16,633 nt of DNA from an uncultured Clostridia bacterium (GTDB lineage Bacteria > Bacillota > Clostridia > Christensenellales > Borkfalkiaceae): contig CAMWQS010000020.1 in the NCBI GenBank assembly GCA_947176485.1, positions 1 through 16,633 of the forward strand, in the 5' to 3' direction. This document shows positions 1 through 6,362 of the stretch, piece by piece (position 1 is the first letter of the stretch; each line of letters opens with the position of its first letter). Below the pieces are notes generated by a model, which saw only the letters and a list, made by a program, of their open reading frames with translations, ran no database searches and was not told the origin of the DNA. A program made the translations under genes and the position numbers.

Positions 1-46
1 TATCGATTAAGCAAGTGTTTTACCAATAAATGTAAAAAATATAAGT

Positions 47-80
47 AAAAGCGGCGCAAAAATGCGCCGCCGCTCTTTTT
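47..80 (-). terminator. Rho-independent terminator after the XRE gene
   Basis: An 8-bp perfect GC-rich stem (51-58 with 63-70) has a 4-nt A loop and, on the minus strand, is followed by TTTT. It lies just past the stop codon of the minus-strand XRE gene. The plus-strand side also has a T run (75-79), so it may work in both directions. Confidence 0.8.
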
Positions 81-83
81 ATA

Positions 84-296
84 TCAATAATCGTCGGTAA
101 GTCCTAAAAAGTAATCTGCCGAAATATTAAAAGCCTTTGCCATAGCCCGCAAAGTATCATAACTCGGCTTTGCTTTACCTCTAAGCCAATCGTTTACCAA
201 TCCCGGTTTTACCCCTATTTTACGTCCAAACTCACTTTGGTTTAAATTATTTTCTTTTAAAAATTCTGTTAAAATTTGCTTAAATTCTTTATTCAC
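84..296 (-). CDS. XRE-family small HTH repressor
   Basis: A 70-residue protein that is almost entirely one Cro/C1-type helix-turn-helix domain (residues about 5-65), with the usual ending ADYFLGLTDDY. It has no second domain, so it probably binds DNA as a dimer and senses nothing by itself. The start codon is GTG at 296 with no visible ribosome binding site. A TATATT hexamer ends exactly 6 nt before it, which suggests a leaderless mRNA. One of three AGAAWWTTCT sites (310-319) directly abuts that hexamer, so self-repression is likely. The gene is divergent from a strong promoter at 358-386 that it probably also controls. It is alone on its strand and is followed by a terminator. The HTH call is firm; the regulatory targets are inference. 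Confidence 0.85.
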   Translation of the reverse strand: MNKEFKQILTEFLKENNLNQSEFGRKIGVKPGLVNDWLRGKAKPSYDTLRAMAKAFNISADYFLGLTDDY

Positions 297-309
297 ATAT
301 CTAATATAC

Positions 310-376
310 AGAATTTTCTAAAATTTTGATTAAATTGCAGAATATTCTGTAATTTACTTGACTTTAAGAAAATTCT
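310..376. promoter_or_regulatory. Three operator-like sites, AGAAWWTTCT
   Basis: Three copies of one short palindromic motif lie in the divergent gap: 310-319 (AGAATTTTCT), 339-348 (AGAATATTCT, inside the 12-bp perfect palindrome 338-349) and 367-376 (AGAAAATTCT). Spacing is 29 and 28 bp. The first touches the -10 of the XRE gene and the third lies between the -35 and -10 of the plus-strand promoter. This is the layout expected for a small XRE repressor controlling both directions. Assignment to the neighbouring repressor is inference. Confidence 0.65.
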
Positions 377-386
377 GCAATACAAT
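358..386 (+). promoter_or_regulatory. Strong sigma-A promoter facing right
   Basis: TTGACT (358-363), a 17-bp spacer and TACAAT (381-386) form a near-consensus vegetative promoter. Expected transcription start is about 393. No clear protein gene follows on this strand before the terminator at 466-490. An operator-like site (367-376) sits in the spacer, so a bound repressor should block polymerase. Confidence 0.7.
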
Positions 387-392
387 ATTGAT

Positions 393-497
393 GAAAACCG
401 AATTTCGACAATTTAATCCAAACAAGTGTCTTTCAGTCGGTTTTTTCGGTTTTCCCGACGGTATGAAGCCCTCTGCATCGCAGAGGGCTTTATATTT
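393..497 (+). ncRNA. Candidate small RNA under XRE control
   Basis: The promoter at 358-386 and the hairpin at 466-490 delimit an RNA of about 100 nt. Its 5' segment AAAACCGA (394-401) is complementary to two copies of TCGGTTTT (437-444 and 446-453), and GTCGG (436-440) can pair with CCGAC (455-459) instead, so alternative folds are possible. A 37-codon frame from ATG 391 to 504 exists but runs through the terminator and its ATG precedes the expected start site, so I favour a non-coding product. No known sRNA family is recognised. Boundaries are estimates. Confidence 0.45.
466..497 (+). terminator. Hairpin terminator between candidate sRNA and recO
   Basis: An 11-bp perfect stem (466-476 with 480-490) closed by ATC is followed on the plus strand by a T-rich stretch. 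On the minus strand it falls just after the recO stop codon but the following bases are not T-rich. It probably ends the short plus-strand RNA and may also serve recO. Confidence 0.65.
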
Positions 498-1215
498 ATA
501 TTAATCTGATATACTCGGATAAACTTTTCAGTTGATTGTCTGTTTTATAAGTAAAGTATTCTCTAAGTAGCCTTAAAGCGCGCTTTTCGCCGTCGGGGGT
601 TATAAAGTCTTTTTCAAAAGACTTTCCGTCAAGCTTCCTTAAAACGTTGTAGGTTACTTGGCTTGCCCCTATCCCTTTGCCGCAGCCGTAGCAGGTGAAC
701 GCGCCCGCGTCCATATCGAAGCGCAGCTTGTCGGCGTTTACCAAATCCGCCCCACACTCCGTGCAGTTATCGAGCGCAATGCCGTAGCCCGACTTCCGCA
801 AAGCAAAGGTTAAAAATTTTATTAATGGCAACTTCTCGTCATATGCGCACATATCCGAAAGAGTTCTTACGCACTCGGAGAAAATTTCGGCGCACTCGTC
901 CCCCTCGTAGGTGAGGGCGTTGACTGCCTCTATTACCGCGCTTGCCGCGTAAAACTTGTTTATATCGGTGCGGAGGTCGTAAAAGCTTTCGCACTCCGAA
1001 CAGTTGATTACGGTGAACTTGTCCCCCCGCTTTGCCAAAATATATTCCGCAAAGCAAAAGGGCTGGGCGGCAAATTTTAATTTTGCGTTGGGCTTTTTAA
1101 CGCCCTTTATCCCCGCCGAAATTTTTCCGTACTCGGCGGAAAGCAAAGTTAAAATTTTATCGTTTTCGTTGTAATCAACCGCCCTCAACATTAAGGCGTT
1201 AACTTTTATATCCAT
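496..1215 (-). CDS. recO: DNA repair protein RecO
   Basis: RecO works with RecF and RecR to load RecA onto SSB-coated single-stranded DNA during recombinational repair. The 239-residue length is normal. The N-terminal region (residues about 1-80) fits the OB fold, including KTVVL-like beta strands and the usual KGVKKPNAKL segment. The C-terminal half carries a zinc-binding C-x2-C...C-x2-C set at Cys151, Cys154, Cys175 and Cys178, typical of Gram-positive RecO. It is the last gene of the minus-strand operon, but a small opposite-strand gene separates it from era. The ATG at 1215 has no clear Shine-Dalgarno sequence; a weak TAAAAA lies about 6 nt upstream, so it may have a leaderless promoter as well as read-through from era. 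Confidence 0.93.
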   Translation of the reverse strand: MDIKVNALMLRAVDYNENDKILTLLSAEYGKISAGIKGVKKPNAKLKFAAQPFCFAEYILAKRGDKFTVINCSECESFYDLRTDINKFYAASAVIEAVNALTYEGDECAEIFSECVRTLSDMCAYDEKLPLIKFLTFALRKSGYGIALDNCTECGADLVNADKLRFDMDAGAFTCYGCGKGIGASQVTYNVLRKLDGKSFEKDFITPDGEKRALRLLREYFTYKTDNQLKSLSEYIRLI

Positions 1216-1261
1216 AAATAATTTTTATTTTTAGGTACAAGCTATTTTCAAGAGGTGTACT

Positions 1262-1366
1262 ATGAAAAGAGATAAAGACGCAGCTGAACTTGCTTGGAAA
1301 ATGTTTGAAAAGACGGGCAACGTAAGCTATTATATGCTTTACAAACAATTAGACGGAAAAGAATAA
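1262..1366 (+). CDS. yqzL: YqzL-like small protein, 34 residues
   Basis: Reading the plus strand gives a 34-codon frame beginning MKRDKDAAELAWKMFEKTGN and continuing VSYYMLYKQL. The pattern W-K-x-F-x-x-T-G-N-x-x-x-Y-x-L-Y-K matches the YqzL family of Firmicutes, whose gene normally lies between era and recO. The location here is the same. A good ribosome binding site (GAGG at 1252-1255) sits 6 nt before the ATG. Function of the family is not known to me. The odd point is orientation: it runs against both neighbours, and its TAA (1364-1366) directly abuts the era stop codon (1367-1369). Too short for most gene callers. Family assignment is from the motif and the neighbourhood. Confidence 0.72.
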   Translation: MKRDKDAAELAWKMFEKTGNVSYYMLYKQLDGKE

Positions 1367-2245
1367 TTATTCGGTATATATATCCTTGATTAAACCGGGG
1401 CGGTTACGCCAGTCTTCTTCTACGCGGACGTAAGTCGTCAAAAAAACTTTTGCGCCGAGGAATTTTTCCATACCCTCACGGGCGAAGGAGGAAACCTCCT
1501 TTATTGCCCTGCCCTGCTTGCCGATAAGTATGGCTTTGTGGTTGGGCTTTTCGCAAACTATGTCAAGGTTTACTTCGTAAGTGCCGTTTTCTTTGCGCTT
1601 AAACTCGTTGATAACGATTCCCACGCCGTGCGGAATTTCTTCGTCGAATTTGAGAAGAATTTTCTCGCGCATAATCTCGGCAACCATAAACTTTTCGCTC
1701 TTGTCCGAAACGATGTCCTCGGCGATAACCTTTTCACCCTCGGGCATCCGTTCAACGAGATAATTTTCAAGCTTTTTGATATTTTGGTACTTGCGTGCCG
1801 AAACGGGGAAGACGTCGCATTCTATCCCGTTTTCGGATAAAATTTGCGCGTCCTTTGCAATGTTTTCCTTGGGCATAATATCTATCTTGGTGTAAGCTAT
1901 TGCCATAGGTATTTTGCCCGAGGAATATTTCTTTATTAAAGAAATATCGTTTTCGGTTATGCCTGCGTGCCCGTCGTGAACGAAAAGGATAAAATCGACG
2001 TCCTTTGCGGTGTCGTCGGTTGCCTTCATCATCATATCGGTAAGGCGGTTCGCGCTCTTGTAAATACCGGGGGTATCAACGAAAACGAGTTGATAATCTT
2101 CCCGAGTTAAAACGCCCAAAATAGAGTTGCGCGTAGTCTGGGGCTTAGGCGAAACTATTGCAACCTTTTCGCCCACCATTACGTTTATAAGCGTGCTTTT
2201 GCCCGCGTTGGCTCTGCCGATAACCCCTATGAAACCACTTCTCAT
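1367..2245 (-). CDS. era: GTPase Era, 16S rRNA maturation
   Basis: Era is an essential GTPase that binds the 3' end of 16S rRNA and assists 30S subunit assembly. The 292-residue length is normal. Visible motifs: G1 GRANAGKS (residues 10-17), the T-T-R switch I region (37-39), G3 DTPG (57-60), G4 in the form TKID (119-122) where Era usually has NK/TK-x-D, and a C-terminal KH domain with GKQG and the ending expected for rRNA binding. The ATG at 2245 follows AAGGG at good spacing. It sits directly after ybeY (1-nt gap), a pairing that fits their shared role in 16S rRNA processing. cdd and dgkA, which often lie between ybeY and era in other Firmicutes, are absent. Confidence 0.96.
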   Translation of the reverse strand: MRSGFIGVIGRANAGKSTLINVMVGEKVAIVSPKPQTTRNSILGVLTREDYQLVFVDTPGIYKSANRLTDMMMKATDDTAKDVDFILFVHDGHAGITENDISLIKKYSSGKIPMAIAYTKIDIMPKENIAKDAQILSENGIECDVFPVSARKYQNIKKLENYLVERMPEGEKVIAEDIVSDKSEKFMVAEIMREKILLKFDEEIPHGVGIVINEFKRKENGTYEVNLDIVCEKPNHKAILIGKQGRAIKEVSSFAREGMEKFLGAKVFLTTYVRVEEDWRNRPGLIKDIYTE

Positions 2246-2246
2246 T

Positions 2247-2708
2247 TTAGTCCCTTGATAATCCTAATTTTTTCATTACGCGCTCTTCCCGCTCGCGCAT
2301 TTCAGCCTTGTCCGTATCCGTCATATGGTCGTAACCCAAAAGGTGAAAAAGCCCGTGCGTTAAAAGATAGTTAAGCTCCCGCTCGTAACCGTGCCCGTAC
2401 TCCTCCGCCTGCTCTTTGGCGCGCTTGGTACATATAGCGATACTGCCCAAAAAAAGGTTGCCCTCCTCGTCAATATCGGCGGGGAAGGCTTTTTTTTGCA
2501 GTTTTTTACCCTTTATTCCGTCAAGCGCAGGGAAGCTTAAAACGTCGGTTACCGCGTCCACTTCACGCATTTCGCGGTTGAGCCTTTGAATTTCTTCCTC
2601 GTCTACGAGAACGACTTCGGCGGCAAGGTCAATATCGGAAACGACCTCGCCGTCGAACGCACCCGCCAAAGCGGTAAAATTCTGTTCTTCACAATAAATT
2701 TTCAACAT
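2247..2708 (-). CDS. ybeY: Endoribonuclease YbeY
   Basis: YbeY is a zinc-dependent endoribonuclease that matures the 16S rRNA 3' end and takes part in ribosome quality control. The catalytic metal motif is intact: H118-G-L-F-H122-L-L-G-Y-D-H128 (HGxxHxxGYDH). Total length of 153 residues is typical, and the DAVTDVLSFP segment (51-60) is also characteristic. No ribosome binding site is obvious before the ATG at 2708. The upstream pgpH-like gene ends at 2710, so translation is probably coupled. It lies immediately upstream of era in the same operon. Confidence 0.95.
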   Translation of the reverse strand: MLKIYCEEQNFTALAGAFDGEVVSDIDLAAEVVLVDEEEIQRLNREMREVDAVTDVLSFPALDGIKGKKLQKKAFPADIDEEGNLFLGSIAICTKRAKEQAEEYGHGYERELNYLLTHGLFHLLGYDHMTDTDKAEMREREERVMKKLGLSRD

Positions 2709-2709
2709 A

Positions 2710-4197
2710 TTACTTGTTTTTCGAAAGCACTAATTTAGGATATTTTACCCTTGAATGGTACACGCCCGCAAGCTGGTTAATAACCGTCTGCGTTACCACG
2801 TTGAGCTCACGCAAGGTGATATTACAGTCAACGAACTGTTCAAGGTTCATACGCTCTTCAACGATAGAGCCGACCAGCGACGCAACCTTGTCTGCGGAAC
2901 GGTCCGAAAGGGAACGCGCAGCCGCCTCCGACGCGTCGGCAATCATAATGATTGCAGCTATCTTCGAAGTGGGCGTGGGACCCGCATACGAGTAATTTGC
3001 TGCGTTCAACTCGCCGTCGCTCATTTTTAAGGCCTTTGCGTAGAAATACTTGATGGGCAAAGTGCCGTGGTGCTGAATTGCTATATCCGCGAAGAATTCG
3101 GGCAGCTTGTTCTTTCTTATAAGCTTTGCGCCCTCCCTTGCGTGGGAACGGATAATGTCAACCGAAAGCTCGGGGGTAAGTTCCTTGTGAAGGTCGTACT
3201 CGCTTTGGTTTTCGGCGAACATTTCAGGGTTTTTAAGTTTACCTATGTCGTGATAGTACGCCGCCGCACGGGCAAGCTCGGGGTCCTCGTCAATGGCACT
3301 TGCGCAGGCTTCGGCAAGCTGTGCCACCACCACGCAGTGGTTGTAAGTACCCAACGCTTGCTGCTTCATTTTCTTGATAAGCTTTGCGTTGTCGGAGGTA
3401 AGCTCCCTTAATCTGAACGGGGTCAGCTCGGAGAACATAACCTCTATTATAGGCAGAATTAAAAGGAACAACAGCACCGAGAAGATGCAGTCAAGCATAC
3501 TGAATACGGCAAGCTCGACGAGCCTTAACATATCTTGTTCCACTATGGTGGAAAGCTGCATTACGACGTTGATTATTACCGTAGGGATAAACAGCACCAA
3601 AGCAACCAATACGGTGCCCATTCTGGTCTTTATTCCTCTTAAGAGGAAAATTCCCAAAATACCGCCGCAAATCATAACCAGCAAACCCGAGAAGCCGTCG
3701 ATGGTACCGATAGCGTGGTCGCCCAAAAACTCGGTTACGCCGAGAGCCATATCGCTGTTTAAGAAGCGGTTGAATATGAATACCTGCAAGCCGTAAATGA
3801 ACGTAAGGAAAATCGCGTTTCTGTGCCTGAACAGCATAGTCATGATAAGCGGGAAGAAAAGCAGCGGGCGCGCCGACGAGCCGACGTAGTAGCCTACGAC
3901 GTCCGTAGCGATAAGCGCAACGTACAACAGAAGGAAAATTTCAAAAATCTTTCCGTAGCTTGCAAGTATTCCCTTGTTTTCCATGAAAAAGTAGATATAT
4001 ACGATAAAGGTAAGTATTACCGACGCAACCGCGACGGTTATTACGTTATTGACGTTACCGAGAATAAACGGAATAACGTTACCGTTGGTATTTATAACCA
4101 GCATTATAAACAAGGTTACAAGAAGTAAAATCTGACAAACTATAAAAATCAGAATACTTAGTGCAATCTCTTTATTGCTAAGCTTGCTCTTAGTCAA
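2710..4197 (-). CDS. PgpH-like 7TM HD-domain phosphodiesterase, lacking the extracellular domain
   Basis: The C-terminal half is a 7TMR-HD type HD phosphohydrolase: H287 in NHC, HDIGK (316-320), ENQ...H and HHGT (376-379), as in PgpH enzymes that degrade c-di-AMP. The N-terminal half has about eight membrane segments (near 11-34, 50-72, 84-106, 110-122, 128-146, 169-187, 194-215, 228-254). Typical PgpH has about 700 residues with a large extracellular 7TMR-HDED domain after the first membrane segment; here only about 15 residues separate segments 1 and 2, giving 495 in total. The start is TTG at 4197 with a strong AGGAGG 8 nt upstream and a TTGA overlap with the phoH stop codon, so the missing domain is not a start-site error. 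c-di-AMP activity is inferred from family. Confidence 0.88.
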   Translation of the reverse strand: MTKSKLSNKEIALSILIFIVCQILLLVTLFIMLVINTNGNVIPFILGNVNNVITVAVASVILTFIVYIYFFMENKGILASYGKIFEIFLLLYVALIATDVVGYYVGSSARPLLFFPLIMTMLFRHRNAIFLTFIYGLQVFIFNRFLNSDMALGVTEFLGDHAIGTIDGFSGLLVMICGGILGIFLLRGIKTRMGTVLVALVLFIPTVIINVVMQLSTIVEQDMLRLVELAVFSMLDCIFSVLLFLLILPIIEVMFSELTPFRLRELTSDNAKLIKKMKQQALGTYNHCVVVAQLAEACASAIDEDPELARAAAYYHDIGKLKNPEMFAENQSEYDLHKELTPELSVDIIRSHAREGAKLIRKNKLPEFFADIAIQHHGTLPIKYFYAKALKMSDGELNAANYSYAGPTPTSKIAAIIMIADASEAAARSLSDRSADKVASLVGSIVEERMNLEQFVDCNITLRELNVVTQTVINQLAGVYHSRVKYPKLVLSKNK

Positions 4198-5177
4198 TTT
4201 TCTTCCTCCTCTTTCGCGTTCTTCCCGTCGTGCCTTTCGTAAGCCTTTACGATTTGCATTACGAGCGGGTTACGGACGACGTCTTTATCCGAAAGCCAAA
4301 CTACGGATATTCCGTCCACGTCTTTTAGCACTTTAACCGCGTGTTCAAGCCCGCTTTTCTTTCCTTCGGGCAAGTCGATTTGGGTTATATCGCCCGTAAC
4401 GACCATTTTGGAATTGTCGCCTAAACGGGTTAAAAACATTTTCATTTGCTCACGCGTGGTGTTCTGCGCCTCGTCCAAAATTATGAAGGCGTTCGATAGC
4501 GTGCGCCCGCGCATATACGCCAAAGGCGCAACCTCGATAGTGCCGCGCTCCATAAGCTTTAAATAGGTTTCCGAGCCGAGCATTTCTTCGAGGGCGTCGT
4601 ATAAAGGTCTTAAATAGGGGTCAACCTTGGTCTGCAAATCTCCGGGAAGAAAGCCGAGCTTTTCGCCCGCTTCCACTGCGGGGCGGGTAAGAATAATCTT
4701 GTCCGCCTGCTTTTGCTTATAGGCTTGAACGGCAAGGCACACCGCAAGGTAGGTTTTGCCCGTGCCCGCTGGTCCTACACCGAAGGTGATAGCGTCCTTT
4801 TTGATACGGTCTACGTAGGTTTTCTGCCCTACGGTTTTGCACTTAATCTGTTTGCCGCGGAAGGTAACCGCGACGGTGCCCGAGGACAGCTTGCAAATAT
4901 CCTTTGCCCTGCCCTCTCGCGCCAATTCAAGGCAGTAAACCACCCTGCCCTTGTCGACGGCTTCGCCCTTTGCGGCAAGCTCTATCAAGCTTTCGACCGC
5001 GTCCGTGGCTATGTTAACGCCGCCCTCCGCGCCGCTTATTACGATTTGTACGCCGTCAACGCGGATAATAACGCCCAACTCTTGCATAATGAGATTGACG
5101 TTCTCGTCAAACGTCCCTAAAAATCTTTGCAATATATCGGCGTTTTGCGCGTTAATCTTTCTTATGCTTTTATCCAT
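4194..5177 (-). CDS. phoH: PhoH-family ATPase
   Basis: A PhoH/YbeZ-type P-loop ATPase related to superfamily I helicase cores, and linked by genomic neighbourhood to YbeY and rRNA processing. Visible motifs are Walker A GPAGTGKT (residues 135-142), Walker B IILDEAQ (232-238) and the MFLTRLG...VTGD motif that follows. The N-terminal 110 residues form the nucleic-acid-binding-like region normal for the family, and 327 residues is a usual length. It begins 2 nt after yqfD ends, with no good Shine-Dalgarno sequence, and ends inside the start of the pgpH-like gene. The acidic, Glu-rich C-terminus (KEEEEN) encodes the purine-rich ribosome binding site of the next gene. Confidence 0.94.
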   Translation of the reverse strand: MDKSIRKINAQNADILQRFLGTFDENVNLIMQELGVIIRVDGVQIVISGAEGGVNIATDAVESLIELAAKGEAVDKGRVVYCLELAREGRAKDICKLSSGTVAVTFRGKQIKCKTVGQKTYVDRIKKDAITFGVGPAGTGKTYLAVCLAVQAYKQKQADKIILTRPAVEAGEKLGFLPGDLQTKVDPYLRPLYDALEEMLGSETYLKLMERGTIEVAPLAYMRGRTLSNAFIILDEAQNTTREQMKMFLTRLGDNSKMVVTGDITQIDLPEGKKSGLEHAVKVLKDVDGISVVWLSDKDVVRNPLVMQIVKAYERHDGKNAKEEEEN

Positions 5178-5179
5178 AT

Positions 5180-6070
5180 CTAACTTAGGTTGATACTTAG
5201 TTTGTGCAAGTAAGTGTAATCTATGAGGTACAACACACCGCCCTCGGTGGGGTTTACCGTATGGGTGCGGGTCAGAATATTTTCTTCCTCTAAAAGAATT
5301 GACGAATACGCCTCTTTAAGGCTTAAATCGTTATCCGCCTCGGCGAAGTATTCGGCGTGACCCGTGCACTCTATTTCAGCAAAGCCCGCGGCAAGGCAAG
5401 GTATTTCTTCCTCGCCCGCAAGCGTGTGCGCGTAGATGAGCGTATCGCCCTTTTTTACGCCGTACCCCACTTCCACCGCCGCCGTGCCGCACACCGCAAC
5501 GATATTTCTTACGACGCCATTGCAGTCGCTTATAAGCGGTTTGGGGTCTACCGTGGCAAAATTCTCCTCGTCCACCTGCACGTCGACTATTAAAACGCTT
5601 CCGTGCTTTTCAATATTACAGAAAGTAACTTGCGGCAAAGCAAGTATTCTGCCCGTGGCAACCGAGTAGTTGAACGACGAAAAAGGTTTGAATTCCTTTG
5701 CGCCCTCGTCGTAAACGATTTTGCGGACTTCGGGTTCCAGGTAGCTACCGCTGCCGCTGACCTCGATTTTTAAAACGAAGGAATTTGCCGCGACGCAAGC
5801 GGTTATAAAAGCCGCCGCCCCCGCGATAAGTCCCGCACGGACAGATAAAAAGGACAAAAGTCTGTTTTTTCGGCTTTTCCTAATTACCGTTACATTATAG
5901 CACGGCTTGTCAAAAATTGCAAAAACTTTTTGGGTATCTTTATCTTTAACCTCGAATATGAACGCGGCACCCTCTTTTTTGCAGTTGAAAACGGCGATTT
6001 TAGCCTTTTTAAGCTTTCTTAACGCGCCCTCCGCCGTGGAAACGATTGAAATTTCGGCTCTGTTATTCAA
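5180..6070 (-). CDS. yqfD: Sporulation protein YqfD
   Basis: YqfD is a membrane protein of the sporulation stage IV group, made in the mother cell under sigma-E in Bacillus subtilis. The sequence shows an N-terminal cytosolic region, one hydrophobic segment at about residues 80-100, and an outer beta-rich portion in which V-x-x-G-x-x-V-x-x-G-D repeats (GYGVKKGDTL) are visible. At 296 residues it is shorter than the Bacillus protein (about 400). The start is TTG at 6070 with AAAGG upstream, and it overlaps yqfC by 8 nt. The pairing yqfC-yqfD-phoH is a conserved Firmicutes cluster. The exact role in sporulation is unknown to me. Confidence 0.88.
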   Translation of the reverse strand: MNNRAEISIVSTAEGALRKLKKAKIAVFNCKKEGAAFIFEVKDKDTQKVFAIFDKPCYNVTVIRKSRKNRLLSFLSVRAGLIAGAAAFITACVAANSFVLKIEVSGSGSYLEPEVRKIVYDEGAKEFKPFSSFNYSVATGRILALPQVTFCNIEKHGSVLIVDVQVDEENFATVDPKPLISDCNGVVRNIVAVCGTAAVEVGYGVKKGDTLIYAHTLAGEEEIPCLAAGFAEIECTGHAEYFAEADNDLSLKEAYSSILLEEENILTRTHTVNPTEGGVLYLIDYTYLHKLSINLS

Positions 6071-6308
6071 CGGTGATTACCTTTATATTGCCCTTTATAA
6101 AAATATCTTCCTCGAAGTACTTGCCCACTTCAAGCTTTTCGCCCTCTAAAATTATAGAGGTTTTCCTTTGCAGAAGAACTATTCTTTCGGGGGAATACTC
6201 GGCAATGCTTTTGACACTGCGGAAGTACCCGCCGAACGACGGCACGACCGAAAAAGATTTTAAAGTATCCCCGCCCAATTCTTCCATAATCTGCTCTAAA
6301 AGTTTCAT
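6063..6308 (-). CDS. yqfC: YabP/YqfC-family sporulation protein
   Basis: An 81-residue protein of the YabP/YqfC family, small beta-rich proteins linked to spore coat or cortex assembly. The family pattern is visible in the central GGYFRSVKSI and the C-terminal GEKLEVGKYFEEDIFIKGNI, which ends with the usual short beta strand. It is the first gene of the eight-gene minus-strand block and overlaps yqfD by 8 nt. The frame stays open for about 60 codons upstream of the ATG but has no ATG, GTG or TTG there, so the ATG at 6308 is the start. No Shine-Dalgarno sequence is seen; a CATAATTT box ends 5 nt before the ATG. Confidence 0.85.
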   Translation of the reverse strand: MKLLEQIMEELGGDTLKSFSVVPSFGGYFRSVKSIAEYSPERIVLLQRKTSIILEGEKLEVGKYFEEDIFIKGNIKVITVE

Positions 6309-6313
6309 AAAAT

Positions 6314-6342
6314 AAATTATGCCCGCGGACAGACGGATATAC
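6314..6342 (-). promoter_or_regulatory. Possible sigma-E-like promoter of the yqfC operon
   Basis: On the minus strand GTATATC (6342-6336), a 14-bp spacer and CATAATTT (6321-6314) resemble the mother-cell sigma-E consensus (ATAT-type -35, CATA-type -10, 14 bp apart). yqfC and yqfD belong to the sigma-E regulon in Bacillus. The -35 has two mismatches, and the housekeeping genes downstream must also have vegetative promoters, so this is a candidate only. Confidence 0.35.
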
Positions 6343-6362
6343 CCAGCATAGTTAAGCCGGTC

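Noticed and set aside
391..504. 37-codon plus-strand frame starting at ATG 391 (MKTEFRQFNPNKCLSVGFF and on)
   Set aside because: Its ATG lies only 4 nt after the -10, it has no ribosome binding site, and its last codons run through the terminator stem and overlap recO. More likely a non-coding RNA.
839..1057. 72-residue minus-strand frame inside recO
   Set aside because: Shadow frame of recO; Arg-rich composition, no start signals.
1538..1840. 100-residue plus-strand frame inside era
   Set aside because: Antisense shadow of the era gene, which has all GTPase motifs.
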